Positions 60,271-64,000 of a stretch of 64,000 nt of DNA are shown here, piece by piece. Under the pieces are notes generated by a model. It ran no database searches, was not told where the DNA came from, and saw nothing but the letters and a program-made list of their open reading frames with translations. The stretch covers positions 186,001 through 250,000 of the forward strand of contig NZ_PKOZ01000004.1 of NCBI RefSeq assembly GCF_002946355.1, in the 5' to 3' direction. The stretch is from Pradoshia eiseniae (lineage in GTDB: Bacteria > Bacillota > Bacilli > Bacillales > Pradoshiaceae). A program made the position numbers and the translations under genes. Position 1 is the stretch's first letter, and each line of letters begins with the position of its first letter.

Positions 60271-63200
60271 TTGGAAAGAGATGATATTTTCATTTCGCAT
60301 CTTAGAAAGCTTTACCGCAATGGACTCATTACAGATAAAACGTTTAAACATGTCTATTCAGCACATGAGCAATTTCAAGCTGCAGCGCAGGAGGTACATG
60401 CTAATAGTCCAGCTGCTCAGCAACCTATAAAACCGCTCAAAAGCACTGCTCCAGTTAAGCCCGCCAAGCAAAAGGTACCTAAATCAAAGGAGGATCTGAG
60501 GGAGCGCAATATTACTTGGTCATTAATTGCTGGGGTTATCATGCTTTTGTTTGGCGGGCTGATGTTCGCAACAAATAATTGGAGTTCTTATTCGCCTGTG
60601 ATTAAAACCTTATGGGTTGTTCTCATATGCCTATTTTTTTATGGTATCCATCTCATAACTAATAAGGTCTTTAAAATTACGAAGAGCTCATTCAGCTTTT
60701 TAGTCTTATCCAATTTATTTTTTCCTGTCATTTGGATTAGCGCCGGCTATTTTCAATTATTTGGTCCTTGGTTTGCTGTGGAAGGCGGCGGGAGGTACAT
60801 CTATGGTTTTGCATTTTCCTTTTTAACAACTGTCTTATATATGTATTTCATGCGAAAGCATTCTTCCTTGCTGTTTACTGCGCTTGTTTATGCCGGAATT
60901 ACTATTACGGCTGGTTTCCTCATCAAATCAATGGTCAGCTCGCAGGACTTGTTCTTCCTTTGTATGACATTGACTAATTTTCTTTTGCTTTGGGGCAGGA
61001 GACGAATTACCCAATGGCTGAATCATGCCTTATTTACACAGCACTTTAACCTATACTTACAAGCTAATCTTGTGCTTGTCTCACTTTTCACCATATTCAT
61101 CTACGAAAGCAAGACCGTCAACGGGATCAGCATTCTTCTCTCAAGCGCACTATATCTTTTGATGAGCCAATATCAAAACCGGAAAGAATATTACTATATC
61201 TTCCCGATTTTACTGATTTATGGCGTGTATCAGACCGTTGACCACTTATCCCACGAAGCAACCATTCTTCTGCTTGGAGCCTTAGGATCCGTGTTTGCGG
61301 CACTTATCTATTATTATCGGGAGCGCGCATCATCTGAGTGGGAAACATTGTATCGATACACCGGCACGGCCGTCACTATCATCGTCTTTAGTTATGTCTC
61401 TCTTGATACTATCTTCATACAAAACGGAAATGAATTTATTATCGCAATTGCTTATTTTCTTATGTTTGTAACCATTATTGCACTCACGAAGGATGTTCGC
61501 ATCATCCCAGTTTCCGCATTCGGAATCGTTTATTTCGTTTTGGGATGCTTTTCCTTCGGGCTCGCCTTGTCCGATTGGATGAACTTAGATATCACCTGGC
61601 CATTCCTGCTCATTAGCAATCTCATTATGTATGGTGCAGTTCTATTCTCTCCTTTTGCCTACATCAAGAAATATAAAATGCTCTACTACTGCGGGGTTCA
61701 CATTATATTCCCGTTATTGATTATCTATGCAGCGATTGATGACATCTCCTTTGGCATTTGGCTGGTTACCATAATTCAATCCTTCCTCCTTTATATGGAA
61801 AGGCAATCTCCCTTTGCTAAAGCTGTACCATTCCTTTTAGCAGTAGGCTGGGGCACATTTTTCAGTGAATTCAGAGCTTTGGAGGGAAAATGGATCCCCT
61901 TTTACCTGTCAATCATTCTATGGCTAACTGCATATGCTGCCTACAGGCGGCTGCCAAATATTCGTATGCTATTTGATTACCTTTCTGGAGGGTTTTATGT
62001 CTTAGGCGTACTCCTCTGTTTTACTCAAGCAATCATCGAACCCGACGGTTTTTTGCCTGTAGCCTTTTTAGCGTTCGGAATGCTATTTTTCAGCCATATG
62101 GCGAAAGTCTATCGTATTCAGTATTTATGGATTGGAGCTGGGGCTGCCTTTTTGTTCACTTATTTTGCAGCAATCCGTTCATTTGATACCGGCGTTTTGA
62201 CGTCATTTCTATACCTTACAGGCCCGATTCTTCTTGCAGCAGGAGAGCACTATTTAAGAAAGAGAATACGAGCCTACCCGCTCTTTCTCTATTTAGCTCT
62301 TTCCAGCTTTCTCATAGTCTGTCTGATTATAGAGACCGCTGGATTGGACATTTACTGGGAATATACTCTTGGTGCCGGGCTGTTCTATTACGCCTTTAGA
62401 CTCGTACAAATGGATTGGATGAAAAAGATGATGTTGTACCTTTCCATGAGCTTTATTCCTTTAACGCTATTGAAGTGGGGACTTAAGGCCGAGTGGACTT
62501 TATCAGCTCTCTCATTTATCCCATTTATTACGGCCTTAATTTATTTCGCTTACTGGATATTGGCCAAACCGGAAACAAAGAAACGGCTCATGTATTTCAT
62601 TGTACTGTTCATGTCTTTTGGCCTGCCTTCCTTCTTCTTCGTTGACGAAGGATATTCCATCTTTTTCGTGCTCATTTATTCCGGGTTGCTCATGTTTTTC
62701 ATCCATCAAATACGACTGTATATTCTCTTGCTCTGGCCCATGCTTTCCTTCATCCTTACTTGGAAATGGTATGTCGACATATATTTAGAGGGTTCCATCT
62801 ATCTCGAACTCGCAGGAGCATTATTGGCTGTCCTTACCCTCACCACGATTGGATTAACAATATTCAAGTATCCATTCCCATCTTCAAGAAAATGGGCAAA
62901 GGGTGAACCAATAATGGATTGGTACTGGATTGGTTCTTTTATTTATGTGTTTGCTCATCCGGTACCTATTGATTCCGACATTCTTATGAAGGTGGTACCA
63001 GACCTTGTGATAACCGGTCTGCTTTATGTGCAAATCAGCCGATTAGAAAGTCTTCATTGGCGCAATATTTTGAGCACAGTAACTGTCATTTCATTGCTTA
63101 ATCCATACTATTTGTTACTAAACCATCTCACTCTTCCATCCTATGTGGAAGTGGAAGCTTATCTTGTCCCTGTGATCTTCATTCTCATCTATTTGGAGAA

Positions 63201-63606
63201 GAAAATCTGGAGAGAAAATAATACACTCCGCCTAATTCACAAGATTGGACTCGTTTTGGCTGCTGTGCTTATTGTGTATGACGCCATACTTGAAAACAGC
63301 CTTGGGGAAGCTATTACGGTCGGCTCTCTCTCATTAGCGTCTGCCATCTATGGGTTTTATAAAAAGCGACTTTGGTATTTCATCACAGGCATATGTATAA
63401 TCTTGTTAAATGTATTCCTGCAAACAAGTCCCCTTTGGGGCAATCTTCCATGGTGGTGGTATTTATTCATTGGAGGCGGCGTCTTGATTACAATTGCGAC
63501 CGTAAACGAATGGAAAACGAAAAAGAATGAGCAGAATGGCAGAAAGGAAAACCTCTTCCAAGAATTCGCAAAAAAAATAAAACTGTACCTCAGCGGTTGG
63601 AATTAG
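60271..63606 (+). CDS. Large polytopic membrane protein (1111 aa), DUF2157-like N terminus
   Basis: Residues 1-80 are cytoplasmic: a charged helix DDIFISHLRKLYRNGLITDK, then a proline- and lysine-rich linker (KPLKSTAPVKPAKQKV). From residue 85 to 1085 about 28-32 hydrophobic segments follow, with the first (ITWSLIAGVIMLLFGGLMFA) resembling the DUF2157 start. The protein ends in a basic tail (KEFAKKIKLYLSGW region). TTG start with GGGGGAA 8 nt upstream. No transporter motif, ATPase or enzyme site recognised. It stands alone, divergent from gsiB. Confidence 0.75.
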   Translation: MERDDIFISHLRKLYRNGLITDKTFKHVYSAHEQFQAAAQEVHANSPAAQQPIKPLKSTAPVKPAKQKVPKSKEDLRERNITWSLIAGVIMLLFGGLMFATNNWSSYSPVIKTLWVVLICLFFYGIHLITNKVFKITKSSFSFLVLSNLFFPVIWISAGYFQLFGPWFAVEGGGRYIYGFAFSFLTTVLYMYFMRKHSSLLFTALVYAGITITAGFLIKSMVSSQDLFFLCMTLTNFLLLWGRRRITQWLNHALFTQHFNLYLQANLVLVSLFTIFIYESKTVNGISILLSSALYLLMSQYQNRKEYYYIFPILLIYGVYQTVDHLSHEATILLLGALGSVFAALIYYYRERASSEWETLYRYTGTAVTIIVFSYVSLDTIFIQNGNEFIIAIAYFLMFVTIIALTKDVRIIPVSAFGIVYFVLGCFSFGLALSDWMNLDITWPFLLISNLIMYGAVLFSPFAYIKKYKMLYYCGVHIIFPLLIIYAAIDDISFGIWLVTIIQSFLLYMERQSPFAKAVPFLLAVGWGTFFSEFRALEGKWIPFYLSIILWLTAYAAYRRLPNIRMLFDYLSGGFYVLGVLLCFTQAIIEPDGFLPVAFLAFGMLFFSHMAKVYRIQYLWIGAGAAFLFTYFAAIRSFDTGVLTSFLYLTGPILLAAGEHYLRKRIRAYPLFLYLALSSFLIVCLIIETAGLDIYWEYTLGAGLFYYAFRLVQMDWMKKMMLYLSMSFIPLTLLKWGLKAEWTLSALSFIPFITALIYFAYWILAKPETKKRLMYFIVLFMSFGLPSFFFVDEGYSIFFVLIYSGLLMFFIHQIRLYILLLWPMLSFILTWKWYVDIYLEGSIYLELAGALLAVLTLTTIGLTIFKYPFPSSRKWAKGEPIMDWYWIGSFIYVFAHPVPIDSDILMKVVPDLVITGLLYVQISRLESLHWRNILSTVTVISLLNPYYLLLNHLTLPSYVEVEAYLVPVIFILIYLEKKIWRENNTLRLIHKIGLVLAAVLIVYDAILENSLGEAITVGSLSLASAIYGFYKKRLWYFITGICIILLNVFLQTSPLWGNLPWWWYLFIGGGVLITIATVNEWKTKKNEQNGRKENLFQEFAKKIKLYLSGWN

Positions 63607-63642
63607 GCGAACAGGAAGAAATTCTGACATACATTAGTGCAA

Positions 63643-63675
63643 AAAGAGACGCAGGCTTAAAGCCTGCGCCTCTTT
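63643..63675. terminator. Bidirectional terminator
   Basis: AAAGAG-CGCAGGCT pairs with AGCCTGCG-CTCTTT with one mismatch and a 3-nt loop. Confidence 0.85.
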
Positions 63676-63681
63676 TCTTTC

Positions 63682-64000
63682 TTATTTCGTTGAACGATAC
63701 TCTTTCTCTGTTCCATCAGCAAATGTAATGTCTACATCAATTGCTTGATAATTATCGGCTACATCAAAAGCCGAGATGACACTTGAAATCACATCTTTCT
63801 CAGAAGTTTGAGCATCTATATTTAATGACTTCAATTTGTCGCGTAATTGCTTTTCGGCATCTTCACCCTTGAGACGAGAATTGTTCACATCATCCTCAAT
63901 AGAGGCATCGATGCGGTTATTTTCATAATCGTATTCTGCTTCATATTCTTGGTTATTAGGGTATTTCACCTCTAGGCTAAACTCATTGAAAGGTGTCTCA
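63682..64000 (-). CDS. YusW-like protein (5' end outside window)
   Basis: 106 codons are open to the window edge. The visible part ends YQAIDVDITFADGTEKEYRS and contains EVKYPNNQEYEAEYDYENNR and RIDASIEDDVNNSRLKGEDA. This is the YusW domain of Bacillus lipoproteins or secreted proteins of unknown role. The GTG at 63969 lies inside the domain, so the true start (and any signal peptide) is to the right. Terminator at 63643. Confidence 0.75.
   Translation of the reverse strand, partial: ETPFNEFSLEVKYPNNQEYEAEYDYENNRIDASIEDDVNNSRLKGEDAEKQLRDKLKSLNIDAQTSEKDVISSVISAFDVADNYQAIDVDITFADGTEKEYRSTK

Noticed and set aside
1-64000. CRISPR arrays, prophage, rRNA genes
   Set aside because: No repeat-spacer pattern, phage structural genes or rRNA sequence seen; the only tandem array has no spacers.

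Overview
The window comes from a low-GC, Gram-positive endospore-forming bacterium of the Bacillaceae. The evidence is an alpha/beta small acid-soluble spore protein, two YjcZ-type sporulation microproteins, YhaL, strong AGGAGG-type ribosome binding sites with many GTG/TTG starts, a TPP riboswitch, a sigma-B-type promoter, and gene order. From about 1 to 38,100 the order lplJ-yhfI-yhfH ... hemY-hemH-hemE-hmoB-yhaA-ecsC-ecsB-ecsA-hit-serC-trpP-yhaH-hpr-prsA-yhaL-yhaM-yhaN-yhaO-yhaP-yhaQ-yhzD-yhaR-hemZ-yhaX-yheA-yheB-yheE follows the Bacillus subtilis yhf/yha/yhe region as I remember it. I cannot name the species.

Layout: (1) 1-2,465, lipoate ligase, an MBL hydrolase, a zinc microprotein and a one-TM microprotein. 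(2) 2,486-7,546, an insertion relative to B. subtilis: a four-gene operon (small membrane protein, DUF454 protein, two CydDC-like ABC half-transporters) behind a near-consensus Fur box, then an isolated MEDS-domain protein. (3) 7,995-12,245, haem synthesis (hemE-hemH-hemY) diverging from the haem monooxygenase hmoB. (4) 12,424-16,310, yhaA and the ecsABC locus. (5) 16,311-18,057, a gene-poor stretch with a promoter-to-terminator unit that looks like a structured RNA (or a decayed transposon end), a 74-bp tandem repeat array and the left end of an IS256-like element that appears to have landed in that array. (6) 18,058-24,366, serC, a probably TRAP-regulated trpP, hpr, sporulation microproteins, prsA and yhaM. 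(7) 24,428-31,325, the SbcCD-like pair yhaN/yhaO and the ABC exporter yhaPQ. (8) 31,582-38,110, an enoyl-CoA hydratase behind a palindrome and a cre-like site, a DUF3231 protein, hemZ, a HAD protein with a substituted nucleophile, yheA, yheB and yheE.

The right part (38,143-64,000) is a mosaic: a PucR-type regulator with msmX; an SASP gene preceded by a tRNA-like element; fumC; a degenerate HPr-like protein; a class A PBP; a universal stress protein; a DUF24/HxlR regulator divergent from a nitroreductase with a perfect operator-like repeat; TPP-riboswitch-controlled thiT; a dicarboxylate symporter; a CNNM/CorC-type protein; an AI-2E family protein; ampS; modAB without modC; a CDF exporter; corA preceded by a 40-codon gene; a GsiB-like stress protein; a 1111-residue polytopic membrane protein; and a YusW-like protein cut by the window edge.

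Iron and haem recur: the Fur-controlled transporter, hemEHY, hemZ and hmoB. The points most worth a second look are the tRNA-like element with a 19-nt anticodon loop upstream of the SASP gene, the Fur-boxed ABC/DUF454 operon, the unassigned RNA-like unit between ecsA and hit, and the microprotein gene in front of corA.
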